A program made the position numbers and the translations under genes. 64,000 bases of DNA from Parafrankia sp041008525 (GTDB lineage: Bacteria > Actinomycetota > Actinomycetes > Frankiales > Frankiaceae): assembly GCF_041008525.1 (NCBI RefSeq), contig NZ_JBFLUG010000014.1, forward strand, positions 1-64,000, read 5' to 3'. A model generated the notes under the pieces. The model did no database searches. It had not been told where the DNA came from and was given only the letters and a program-made list of their open reading frames with translations. The first letter of the stretch is position 1; every line of letters starts with the position of its first letter. Shown here in pieces: positions 16,475 to 25,599 of this stretch.

Positions 16475-17530
16475 ATGCGAGCTGCTGTGCTGCGGGGTGG
16501 GACGGTCGGGACACGCGTCATCGATGAGCCGGTGCCGGGGCCGGGGCAGCTTCTCGTCCGGTCACTGGCGTGCGGGATCTGCGCGTCGGACATCCACTTC
16601 ATGGATCACCTGGAAGCCGGTGTGGAGGACGACAGCGGGATGTCGACCTACGACCGGGACGCCGACATCGTCATGGGCCACGAGTACTGCGCCGAGGTCG
16701 TCGACTACGGCCCGGGTACCGAGCGTCGCATCCCCGTCGGTACCCGGGTGAGCTCCCTGCCGGTGCTGTCCACCGCCGCCGGGCGCAGGATCATCGGGCA
16801 GAACCCGGAGTCACCCGGCGGGTTCGGCGAGTACTTCCTGCTGGACGAGTCCCTCACCCGCGTCGCGGTCTCGGAGCTCCCGAGCGAGATCGTGTGCATC
16901 GCCGACGCGATCTCGGTCGGCTGGTCGGCTGCCTCGCGTGCCCAGGTGACGGCGCAGGAGGTGCCGCTGGTCATCGGCTGCGGTGCGATCGCGCTGTCGG
17001 CCATCGCGCAGCTGCGGCGCCTCGGGGTCGGCCCGATCGTGGCGGTCGACTTCGTCGCCTCGCGGCGGGAGACCGCGCTGGCGATGGGAGCCGACGTGGT
17101 CATCGACCCCGCCGAGCTCTCGCCCTACCAGGCCTGGCGCGACGTGGCCTACGGCCCTCCCGAGTCGATGAGGGAGATGCTGGCGGCTGCCGGCCTGCCA
17201 GGCTGCGTCGTCTTCGAATGCGTCGGTGTCCCAGGCGTCCTCGACTCGATCATCAGGGGATGTGAGCGTGGTACCCGGATCTTCTCCATGGGCGGCCCGC
17301 CGGAGGGTGAGCACCTGCACACCCTGACCGCCAAACGGAAGGGCCTGAACATCCAGTTCGGCGGCGGCCCGTTGATGCACCACTGGGACGAGGCCTTCGA
17401 AGCGGTCTGTTCTGGCAGCCTCGACGTCGCGCCGATGCTCGGCCGGACCGTCGGGCTCGACGGCGTGGCCGACGCTCTCAGGGCGTCGCGTGACGCCAAC
17501 GGTCCGGTCCGCATCGTCGTCATCCCCTGA
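16475..17530 (+). CDS. Zinc-type medium-chain alcohol dehydrogenase family protein
   Basis: The 351-residue product is an MDR-superfamily NAD(P)-dependent dehydrogenase. Residues 25-40 hold the catalytic cysteine motif (CGICASDIHFMDH), then comes GHEYCAEV with the second catalytic zinc contact. A Rossmann domain begins near VPLVIGCGAIALSAIAQL. The four-cysteine structural-zinc lobe is not evident. The ATG at 16475 follows GGAGAG; the longer open frame upstream runs through the TetR gene and is not coding. It leads a four-gene rightward operon (ADH, SnoaL, HIBADH-like, SDR) with 14-110 base gaps. The substrate is unknown. Confidence 0.9.
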   Translation: MRAAVLRGGTVGTRVIDEPVPGPGQLLVRSLACGICASDIHFMDHLEAGVEDDSGMSTYDRDADIVMGHEYCAEVVDYGPGTERRIPVGTRVSSLPVLSTAAGRRIIGQNPESPGGFGEYFLLDESLTRVAVSELPSEIVCIADAISVGWSAASRAQVTAQEVPLVIGCGAIALSAIAQLRRLGVGPIVAVDFVASRRETALAMGADVVIDPAELSPYQAWRDVAYGPPESMREMLAAAGLPGCVVFECVGVPGVLDSIIRGCERGTRIFSMGGPPEGEHLHTLTAKRKGLNIQFGGGPLMHHWDEAFEAVCSGSLDVAPMLGRTVGLDGVADALRASRDANGPVRIVVIP

Positions 17531-17544
17531 GACGAGGTCCGTGG

Positions 17545-18054
17545 ATGAGCGAGATGAGCGAGATGGACGAGCTTCGCGCCGTGGTCGAAGGACTGGCGGC
17601 AAGGATCCACGCCCTCGAGGACCAGATCGAGATCATGCAGCTCGTCGCCCAGTACGGGCCCGCTGTCGACAGCGGGTCGGCGCAGGCAACGGCGGCGCTC
17701 TGGACCGAGGACGGCACCTTCGACGCCGTCCCCACCCTGCGGATGCGGGGGCGGAGCGACATCGCCGACATGGTCAACGGCGGCCACCAGAGCCTGATCC
17801 GCAACGGCTGCGGCCATGTCCTGACGGTGCCGCACATCGTTGTCGACGGTGACGAGGCGACCGGCCGCAGCTATGCGCTCAACATCCGCTGGGACGCCGA
17901 CGCCGACCGGTTCTGGGTGGCCCGGGTCTCCGCGAACACGTGGCGCTGGGTGCGTACCGCGCGGGGCTGGCGCATCCGCGAGCGGATCAACGCCAACCTC
18001 GACGGCACCCCCGAACACCGCGAGATGCTCGCCCCACCCCCACCCCCGGCCTGA
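17545..18054 (+). CDS. SnoaL-like domain protein
   Basis: The 169-residue protein carries a SnoaL_4 domain after a short coiled N-terminus (MSEMSEMDELRAVVEGLAAR). Diagnostic stretches are IEIMQLVAQYGPAVDSG, LWTEDGTFD and a late GWRIRERINANLDG. Members of this family act as dehydratases, isomerases or ring hydroxylase partners. It starts 14 bases after the ADH stop and is part of the same operon. The C-terminus is a proline run. Confidence 0.87.
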   Translation: MSEMSEMDELRAVVEGLAARIHALEDQIEIMQLVAQYGPAVDSGSAQATAALWTEDGTFDAVPTLRMRGRSDIADMVNGGHQSLIRNGCGHVLTVPHIVVDGDEATGRSYALNIRWDADADRFWVARVSANTWRWVRTARGWRIRERINANLDGTPEHREMLAPPPPPA

Positions 18055-18098
18055 GCTGTGACCGGTCCGGTGGACGTGGTGCGCCCTCAGGAGGACCA

Positions 18099-18941
18099 GT
18101 GAAGATCGGATTTGTCGGGGCGGGTCGGATGGGCCGTCCGATGGTCGACCGCCTGCGGGCGGCGGGCCATGACGTGACCGTCCTCGCGCGTCGTCCCCAG
18201 TCGCGGACGGCAGCGGAAGGCGATGGGCTGACCTGGGCCGGGACGGTGTCGGCGACGGTCCGTGACGCCGACGCGGTCTTCGTCGCCGTGCTGCGTGACG
18301 ATCAGGTCCGCTCGGTGTGCCTGGGCCCGGACGGCGCTGTCGCGGCCATGAGGCCGGGAGCGACGCTCGTCCAGCACACGACGTCCGACCCGCGGACCGG
18401 ACAGCTGCTCGCCGAGGCGGGAGCCGGCCGCGGCGTCGGTGTGCTCGACGCCGCGCTCTCCGGCGGCCCGCACGATGTCGCCGCGGGCCGGCTGACGCTG
18501 TGGGTGGGCGGGGACGAGGCCCTGCTGGACCGGATGCGCCCGGTGCTCGGCACGTACGCGTCGCCTGTGATGCTCGTCGGGGGGCCGGGAGACGGCCAAC
18601 GGGTGAAGCTCGTGAACAACGCGCTGTTCGTGGCGCAGGTGGGGCTCGCGATCGACGCGGTACGTCTCGCGGGCTCGCTCGGGATCGAGGAGACGGCGAT
18701 CCTGGCGGCACTGCAGCACGGCAGCGGCGCCAGCCGGGGCCTCGGCGTCGTCGCGGGCGGTGGCTCGGTCGATGCCGTCGCCGGCCGGATCGGCGACCTG
18801 ATGCACAAGGACATCACCGTGGTGCGTGAGGTGGCCCGCAGCGCCGGCGCGGACCTCGGGATCATCGGCACCGTCCTGTCGTCGGACGCCGTGGAGAACA
18901 GGGTGCTCCGCCGGGCGAGCGCGCCGGACCTGACGCACTGA
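18099..18941 (+). CDS. 3-hydroxyisobutyrate dehydrogenase family (NAD-binding 6-phosphogluconate dehydrogenase-like) protein
   Basis: This 280-residue protein begins with the beta-hydroxyacid dehydrogenase Rossmann motif GFVGAGRMGRPMVDRL. It continues with the family substrate-site signature in DAALSGGPHDVAAGRLTLWVGG. The conserved catalytic lysine is in GDGQRVKLVNN, and MHKDITVVREVARSAG is the typical C-terminal helix. It oxidises a beta-hydroxy acid or reduces the corresponding semialdehyde with NAD(P). AGGAGG precedes the GTG start. It is third in the ADH operon. Confidence 0.9.
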   Translation: MKIGFVGAGRMGRPMVDRLRAAGHDVTVLARRPQSRTAAEGDGLTWAGTVSATVRDADAVFVAVLRDDQVRSVCLGPDGAVAAMRPGATLVQHTTSDPRTGQLLAEAGAGRGVGVLDAALSGGPHDVAAGRLTLWVGGDEALLDRMRPVLGTYASPVMLVGGPGDGQRVKLVNNALFVAQVGLAIDAVRLAGSLGIEETAILAALQHGSGASRGLGVVAGGGSVDAVAGRIGDLMHKDITVVREVARSAGADLGIIGTVLSSDAVENRVLRRASAPDLTH

Positions 18942-19050
18942 CCACCCCCAGAACGACCCCCACTGGTTCGCTGCCCCGCCGGCACGCGATGCGACGCGGT
19001 GATCAGGCGGACGCCGGCGGGACGCCGAGGGCTACCACGAGGAGAACAGA

Positions 19051-19830
19051 GTGACAGCCATGACAGGCACGTACGGTCCCTGGGGGATTGTGGCCGGCGG
19101 GTCCGACGGAGTCGGGGCCGCGTTCGCCCACGAGATGGCCGCCAGGGGGCTGAACGTCGTGCTCGTGGCACGGCGGGTTCCCGTGCTGGAGGCGTTCGCC
19201 GAGGAGATCCGTGCGAAACACGGCGTCGAGGTCCGCGCGGTCGCACTCGATCTCAGCGCTCCGGGCGCGCTGGCGGACCTGGCGAGCGTGACCTCCGACC
19301 TCGAGGTCGGGCTTTTTGTCTACAACGCCGGCGGTGACGACCTCAGCACGCCGTTCCTCGACAAGGACCTCGCCACGCATCTGAATCTGGTGCATCGCAA
19401 CTGCGACAGCGTGCTCGAGGCGGCCTACCGGTTCGGCGGGCCGATGGTGGCCCGCGGGCGGGGCGGCGTGGTGCTCGTGACCTCGGGCGCGGCCTGGGCC
19501 GGCGGCGCCACCCTCGCCACCTACGGAGCGACCAAGGCGTTTGATCTCATCCTGGCCGAGGCGCTGTGGGCGGAGTGGCACACGAGCGGGGTCGACGTCC
19601 TGAGCCTCGTGCTGGGCAAGACCGACACGCCGTCGATGCGGCGGGTGTTCGATGCCAGGAACGAGCCGTACGGCGAGGTCGCCGACCCGGCCGATGTCGC
19701 CCGCGAGGCACTGGACCATCTCGCCGACGGCCCGACCTGGATCTTCGGCAGCCCCGACCCGACCGGCGCCTCGCCGCTCGGTGCGCTGTCCCGCCGCGAC
19801 GCCGTGCTTGTGATGAGCCGAGCTCGCTGA
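19051..19830 (+). CDS. Short-chain dehydrogenase/reductase
   Basis: The 259-residue SDR has a slightly altered dinucleotide loop (AGGSDGVGAAFA), the NAG motif in FVYNAGGDD, and catalytic SGAAWAGGATLATYGATKAF with the Tyr and Lys. It resembles the KAR/17-beta-hydroxysteroid dehydrogenase-type SDRs. GAGGAG lies six bases before the GTG. It is last in the ADH operon, 109 bases after the previous gene. A strong hairpin follows the stop. Confidence 0.9.
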   Translation: MTAMTGTYGPWGIVAGGSDGVGAAFAHEMAARGLNVVLVARRVPVLEAFAEEIRAKHGVEVRAVALDLSAPGALADLASVTSDLEVGLFVYNAGGDDLSTPFLDKDLATHLNLVHRNCDSVLEAAYRFGGPMVARGRGGVVLVTSGAAWAGGATLATYGATKAFDLILAEALWAEWHTSGVDVLSLVLGKTDTPSMRRVFDARNEPYGEVADPADVAREALDHLADGPTWIFGSPDPTGASPLGALSRRDAVLVMSRAR

Positions 19831-19856
19831 GCCGCTCCGGGCCTGCCGCCGGGGCC

Positions 19857-19880
19857 GCCGGCCGCCGGCGAGCGGCCGGC
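19857..19880. terminator. Hairpin between convergent genes
   Basis: GCCGGCCGC (19857-19865) and GCGGCCGGC (19872-19880) form a perfect nine-base stem with a six-base loop. It sits in the 93-base gap between the convergent SDR and metallopeptidase genes. There is no T-tract, which is usual in high-GC Actinobacteria. It could serve both directions. Confidence 0.6.
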
Positions 19881-19923
19881 TGCCCCGCCCGGCTGCCCCG
19901 CCCGGCTGCCGGCTGCTGCTGCG

Positions 19924-20805
19924 TCAGGCTGGGACGGTGCCGCAGGCCTCCATCGTGGCGCCCCGGAAGCCGGTGAGGAACGACGCGCGTCGTTGCTCCG
20001 CGGAGCCGTGGGTCCACGACTCCGGGTCGACCCCGGCTCCGGCGCTGGCCTGGATGCGGTCGTCGCCCACCGCCTCGGCCGCACCGAGCGCCTCGTCGAG
20101 ATCGGCCGCCATGATCGTCACGTTCCCGCCGCGGTTCGCCAGCGTGCTCCACACCCCGGCATAGCAGTCCGCCTGCAGCTCCAGCTGCACCGAGAGCTCG
20201 TTCTCCCGCGACGGATCCGCCTGCTGAGCCTGGCGCAGCCGCTCCTCGGTGCCGGTGATCGTCTGCAGATGGTGCCCGACCTCGTGCGCGACGATGTACG
20301 CCTGCGCGTAGCGGCCCTGCGCGCCGTACCGCTCCTGGAGCTCGCTCAGGAAACCGAGGTCGATGAAGACGCGCTGATCCGGGGGGCAGTAGAACGGCCC
20401 GACCTCGGCGGACGCGGTTCCGCAGCCGGTGGAGACGGCATCGTCGAAGTAGACGAGGGTGGGTGGGGCATACGTCTGCCCGGTTCGCTGGAACTCGGCC
20501 GTCCAGACCTCGTTGACCTCGTTGAAGACCTTGAGGACGAGGCAGTCGTTGTACTGGTCGACCGCGCCGGGCGCGGCGCAGCGGCTGGCGATCTCACCGG
20601 CCGGCAGGGCTCCCCGCCCCGTGCCGTCGCCGGTTCCGTTGTCGCCTCCGCCTCCGCCGCCACCGATGAGCGTGACGAGCAGGTAGACGACCACGCCGAT
20701 GATCCCCGCCCCGCCGCCGCCGATCGCGAGCCCCCGGCCGGCGCCCGATCCGCCGCGCCGGTCCTCCAGCTGGGACGTGTCGACCGGCGAGTCGTCGAAC
20801 CGCAT
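19924..20805 (-). CDS. Neutral zinc metallopeptidase (YpfJ/KPN_00990 type)
   Basis: The 293-residue protein belongs to the Zn_peptidase family PF04228. A basic cytoplasmic N-terminus (DRRGGSGAGRG) precedes one transmembrane helix at about residues 30-52. The catalytic domain lies outside and has the zinc motif HEVGHH at 174-179, preceded by YAQAYIVA. LELQADCYAGVW and LDEALGAAEAVGDDRIQ match the family. The biological substrate is unknown. It is the last gene of the leftward sigma/anti-sigma group. Confidence 0.92.
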   Translation of the reverse strand: MRFDDSPVDTSQLEDRRGGSGAGRGLAIGGGGAGIIGVVVYLLVTLIGGGGGGGDNGTGDGTGRGALPAGEIASRCAAPGAVDQYNDCLVLKVFNEVNEVWTAEFQRTGQTYAPPTLVYFDDAVSTGCGTASAEVGPFYCPPDQRVFIDLGFLSELQERYGAQGRYAQAYIVAHEVGHHLQTITGTEERLRQAQQADPSRENELSVQLELQADCYAGVWSTLANRGGNVTIMAADLDEALGAAEAVGDDRIQASAGAGVDPESWTHGSAEQRRASFLTGFRGATMEACGTVPA

Positions 20806-20833
20806 CGTCTGGGCCTGCCTCTCCGAGGAGCAC

Positions 20834-20884
20834 GCTGCACCGGACAGAACGCTGCGCCGGACAGAACGCTGTACTGGACAGAAC
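20834..20884. repeat. Three direct repeats of a 17-base unit upstream of the metallopeptidase
   Basis: Units GCTGCACCGGACAGAAC, GCTGCGCCGGACAGAAC and GCTGTACTGGACAGAAC follow each other without spacer, 29-79 bases upstream of the metallopeptidase start. The GGACAGAAC core is invariant while the other half varies, more like repeated binding sites than recent slippage. No binder is known. Confidence 0.7.
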
Positions 20885-20954
20885 GACCGCTGCCCGCCCC
20901 CCGCGCTTCATACGCGGAGGGCGGGCAGCACTATCTGGGCCGGTGCCTGGTCTG

Positions 20955-21086
20955 TCAGTAGCGGGTGCTCGCCGTCGAGCGGTTCCGCGGACGGCGACGG
21001 AGCCGGCGCAGACCCCGCGCCGCCGACCGATCGGCCGCGTTCACGTCACGTCGGGCCTCGTTACGGAGCCTCCGTAGCAACTTCAT
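20955..21086 (-). CDS. Small, very basic protein of 43 residues
   Basis: A short open frame starts at the ATG at 21086 with an excellent ribosome binding site (GAGGAGG, then AAACA). It encodes 43 residues with about 16 arginines (MKLLRRLRNEARRDVN at the start, ending STRY). It lies between the anti-sigma factor gene and the metallopeptidase on the same strand. The quality of the start signal is the main evidence. An amphipathic, nucleic-acid-binding or membrane-surface role is conceivable; no family is recognised. Confidence 0.6.
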   Translation of the reverse strand: MKLLRRLRNEARRDVNAADRSAARGLRRLRRRPRNRSTASTRY

Positions 21087-21240
21087 TGTTTCCTCCTCGA
21101 GCTTCGCCGTGCCTGCGTGGGTGTCCGGGTCTCGTCGTCCGGTCACCGGCCTGAACACGACATGCCCGACCTGCCGCCAGTAACACCCCTTGTCCATCCC
21201 TTGTCGCCTGTGCTGCTGGCATCGCCCCGCAGGCCGACCG

Positions 21241-22520
<1,280 letters not shown>

Positions 22521-22524
<4 letters not shown>

Positions 22525-23183
22525 GGGGCGGCTCCCAGGCGGGTGAGGGTGAGCGCAAGAGCTGACAGAGCGGCTCGCATGCGCGATTTCGCCGTCCCCT
22601 CAGGGATGGCGAGCCGAGTGGCCACCTCACGGTAGGTCAACTCCGTGAAGTACGCCAATTCCACCACCTCCCGCAGCTTCGCGGGCAGCGCGGCGACGGC
22701 GGCGCGCACGGCGTCGGCGTCCTCGCGGGCGAGGAAGTCACGATCGGCCGCAGGCTCGTCCAGGTGCTCGGTGAGCTGCCGGGCGACCAGGTCGTTCGGG
22801 CGCCGGGCTGTCTCCCGGCGGACCCAGTCGACGGCGCGGCGGTGGGCGAGCACCGCGAGCCAGGTACGCAGCTCCCCGCGCTCCGGATCGAACCTGAGCG
22901 GATGCTGCCAGAAGGCGACCAGCACCTCCTGAAGGACGTCGCGGGCCGCGTCGGCGTCGCGGGTCACCCGGGTGGCGACGGCAAGCAGGTAGCGGGAGTA
23001 CCGCTCGTGCACGACGGCAAGCGCGGTGGGATCACCGGCGACCAGGCGGCCGTGCAGCTCCGCGACCTCGTGCCGTGAGGGCGGCTGGCGGGCGGCGCCC
23101 GCGCCCGGCGCGGCGTCGGCGGCACCGGCACCGGCTGGTGGCAGCCGGCGTGCCACGGGTGCCGCACCGTCCTGTCCGTGCAC
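22521..23183 (-). CDS. ECF-type RNA polymerase sigma factor
   Basis: The 220-residue product contains sigma region 2 (HERYSRYLLAVATRVTRDADAARDVLQEVLVAFWQ, then WLAVLAHRRAVDWVRRE) and region 4 (LREVVELAYFTELTYREVATRLAIPEGTAKSR). It lacks regions 1 and 3, as ECF factors do, and is closest in look to SigK/ECF19-like proteins. About 30 Ala/Pro-rich residues precede region 2, so the true start may be internal. It is the first gene of the leftward operon and is coupled to the anti-sigma gene by GTGA. Confidence 0.92.
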
Positions 23184-23549
23184 GCTCGGTATTGTGCCAT
23201 GGACGTTCCGCCCCGCCGGTCGGCGATCCTGCTCCGTTCCGCCCCCGCATGTTCCCCAGCCGCGGGGGCTCGGGCGGCGAGAAACGCCTGACCTGGCGCT
23301 GAGGCGGGAATCGGACTGTCAGCGGCGGCGCGGTAGCACGTCATACAGCCGACATCCGTCCTGATGCCGTAATACTCCGATCCGCGGTGCATCTGCGGTC
23401 AGCGGCCGGCCGGCCGGCCGGACCACGGTCCAGTGCCCTGGTGCGCCGAACGGTCAGGTGGAGATCGACCGTCGCCCGATGTGGGGGAGCGGTTGCGCAT
23501 GAGCTACTCCATGTCGTTCGCTCCCGCCCCCGTCGGAAAGGACCACCTC
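23184..23549. other. Intergenic region upstream of sigma and Tat-SDR genes
   Basis: This 366-base gap between divergent genes should hold the promoters of the sigma factor operon (leftward) and the SDR (rightward). A short run of GGCC repeats lies at about 23402-23418. I see no confident ECF -35/-10 pair and no gene. Confidence 0.5.
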
Positions 23550-24506
23550 ATGACTGGCGACGCGCACGGTTCCCGCGCAGTCGGACGCCGCTCTCTGCTC
23601 ACCAGCACCGCCGCGGGAATCGCTGCCGCGGCTGCCGCGACGTCGCTGGTGCCTCCGGCGGCGGCAGCCAGCGCGGCCCCCGGAACCTCCGCGGTCCCAG
23701 CGGCCGCTGCGCGGCCGGCGCCGGGCCGCCGTTTCGCGGGGAAGGTCGTCGTCGTCACCGGAGCGACGACCGGCATCGGCCGGGCGGCAGCGATGGCCTT
23801 CGCCAGAGAAGGTGCGAAGGTCGGTTTCTGCGGACGTCGGGAGAATCTCGGGCGGCAGGTCGAGCGCGAGATCCGGAACGCCGGCGGGGAGGCGACCTAC
23901 GTCAGGGCGGACGTCCGGGTTCCGGCCGAGGTCGAGGCCTTCGTCGCCGGTGTGGTCAGAAAGTACGGAGCGCTGCATGTCGCGCTCAACAACGCGGGGA
24001 TCCAGATCGTGAAGCCACTGCACGAGATGACGGTCGAGGAATGGGACGACACCGCCCACACCAATGCCCGCGGCGTGTTCCTCGCCATCAAGTACGAGGT
24101 GCCGCCGATGCGCGCGGCGGGTGGCGGCGTCATTCTGGTGACCGGGTCCGCGAACGAGTTCGCCAGCCGTCCCGGCCTCGGCGCGTATTCGGCCAGCAAG
24201 GGCAGCGTCACCGGTCTGGTCCGTACCGCCGCGCTCGACTACGGCGCCGACAACATCCGGGTCGCCGCGATCTCTCCGGGAACGACGGACACGCCGTTGC
24301 TCGACAGCCGACGTCCCCCGAACATCACCGACGAACAGTGGGTCGCGGGGAAGGCCCAGTACGGAGCGGACAACGTCGACGCCCTGCGGCGTATGGCGCG
24401 GCCCGAGGAGATCGCCGCCGCGGCGCTCGCCGTGGCCTCCCCGGAAATGAGCTTCGTGACCGGAACGTCGGTCGTGGTCGACGGCGGTATGCTCGCGGGC
24501 CTCTGA
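23550..24506 (+). CDS. Short-chain dehydrogenase/reductase with a Tat-type signal peptide
   Basis: The 318-residue protein joins an export signal to a classical SDR. Residues 1-45 carry the twin-arginine motif GRRSLLTSTAAG and a hydrophobic Ala-rich stretch. The SDR domain starts near residue 65 with VVVTGATTGIG, then LNNAGIQI, a catalytic GSANEFASRPGLGAYSASKGS (Ser, Tyr, Lys) and a PEEIAAAALAVASPE C-terminus. ATG 23550 with AAAGGA upstream is preferred. A cofactor-binding SDR outside the cell is unusual; Tat export after NAD(P) loading is the likely route. Confidence 0.85.
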   Translation: MTGDAHGSRAVGRRSLLTSTAAGIAAAAAATSLVPPAAAASAAPGTSAVPAAAARPAPGRRFAGKVVVVTGATTGIGRAAAMAFAREGAKVGFCGRRENLGRQVEREIRNAGGEATYVRADVRVPAEVEAFVAGVVRKYGALHVALNNAGIQIVKPLHEMTVEEWDDTAHTNARGVFLAIKYEVPPMRAAGGGVILVTGSANEFASRPGLGAYSASKGSVTGLVRTAALDYGADNIRVAAISPGTTDTPLLDSRRPPNITDEQWVAGKAQYGADNVDALRRMARPEEIAAAALAVASPEMSFVTGTSVVVDGGMLAGL

Positions 24507-24793
24507 CCATGAGGAGAAAGCGCCCTGACGGCCACGCCTGACGTGCGGGCGCTGCGAGCGGCGCTGCGCCCGACCTCGTCGCCGCGGTCGGGCGCAGGTC
24601 TGGCCCCCCGGCCAGCGGCTCGTGGGATCGTGCCGGCCGGCAGGACGACGGCGCCCGGGGCAGGCAGAATCAGCGCGCGACCGGCGCCTGGGATCCAGGC
24701 CGGCGTCTGTTCCCGCGTCCGCCGTGGCGCCGGTGAACGGGCGTCACAGTCCGGGAGGAGCGTCACCGTCCGGGAAGAGGAGAGGCCACGAAC
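24507..24793. other. Intergenic gap of 287 bases
   Basis: Between the Tat-SDR and NmrA-like genes. GC-rich with short direct repeats such as CACAGTCCGGGAGGAGCGTCACCGTCCGG, cut here to the repeated core GTCACxGTCCGGGA. I see no gene, and it probably holds the promoter of the NmrA-like gene. Confidence 0.4.
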
Positions 24794-25537
24794 ATGGAGA
24801 TCGCTGTCATCGGCGGCACCGGGCTCATCGGCTCCCAGGTGGTCAGGATCCTGAAGGCGAGTGGGCACGAAGCCGTGCCGCTCTCGCCGTCAACCGGCGT
24901 CGACCTGCTTACCGGGCACGGCCTTCCCCAAGCCCTGAAAGGAGTCGACGTCGTCGTGAACCTGACGAACTCGCCGACGTTCGACGAGGCTTCGTCCGCG
25001 TTCTTCCGGACGACCATGGACACGATGCTGACGGCCGCCGAGGCCGGTGGTGCCGGCCACGCGGTCATCCTCTCGATCGTGGGAGTGGAAAAGGTGCCCG
25101 GCCTGGACTACTACCGCGCGAAGGCGCTGCAGGAGGACATTCTCCGGGCCGGCCCGATCCCGTACTCGATCGTCCGCGCGACACAGTTCTTCGAGTTTGT
25201 CGACGCGGTGCTCTCCTGGACCGCCGACGAGAACAGCGTTCGCCTGCCCGCCACGCCCGTCCAGCCCATCGCCGCCGCCGACGTCGCCCGGGCGGTGGCC
25301 GACGTCAGCGCGGGTGACCCGCTGCGGGGCACCCGTGACGTCGCCGGCCCCGAGGTCTTCACGCTCGACGAGCTCGGCCGGATCACCCTGGCGGCGCGCG
25401 GCGACCACCGCACGGTCGTCACCGACGACAGTGCCGGCATGTTCGCCGCCGTCCCCGGCGACGCCCTCATCGCCGGGGACGGCGCCGTCCTCGCCAGGAC
25501 GTCGTACCGCGAGTGGCTCGCGGCCCCACGCAGCTGA
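24794..25537 (+). CDS. NAD(P)-binding atypical SDR (NmrA/YbjT-like)
   Basis: The 247-residue product has the atypical SDR motif GGTGLIGSQV near the start, a VVVNLTNSPTFDEA region, and SIVRATQFFEFVD typical of NmrA-like and NAD(P)H-binding reductases. There is no YxxxK pair in the classical position (DYYRAKALQE is the closest). GGAAGAGGAG is upstream of the ATG. It may bind NADP and act as a reductase or sensor. Confidence 0.85.
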   Translation: MEIAVIGGTGLIGSQVVRILKASGHEAVPLSPSTGVDLLTGHGLPQALKGVDVVVNLTNSPTFDEASSAFFRTTMDTMLTAAEAGGAGHAVILSIVGVEKVPGLDYYRAKALQEDILRAGPIPYSIVRATQFFEFVDAVLSWTADENSVRLPATPVQPIAAADVARAVADVSAGDPLRGTRDVAGPEVFTLDELGRITLAARGDHRTVVTDDSAGMFAAVPGDALIAGDGAVLARTSYREWLAAPRS

Positions 25538-25546
25538 ACAGGGAGC

Positions 25547-25593
25547 GCGGCTGGACGGGCCATGCGGCTGGACGGGCCATGCGGCTGGACGGG
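25547..25593. repeat. Tandem repeat of a 17-base unit, 2.8 copies
   Basis: GCGGCTGGACGGGCCAT is repeated in tandem just downstream of the NmrA-like gene, before the stop of the M13 peptidase gene. Copies are nearly identical, suggesting recent duplication. No function is evident. Confidence 0.8.
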
Positions 25594-25599
25594 CAGCGC

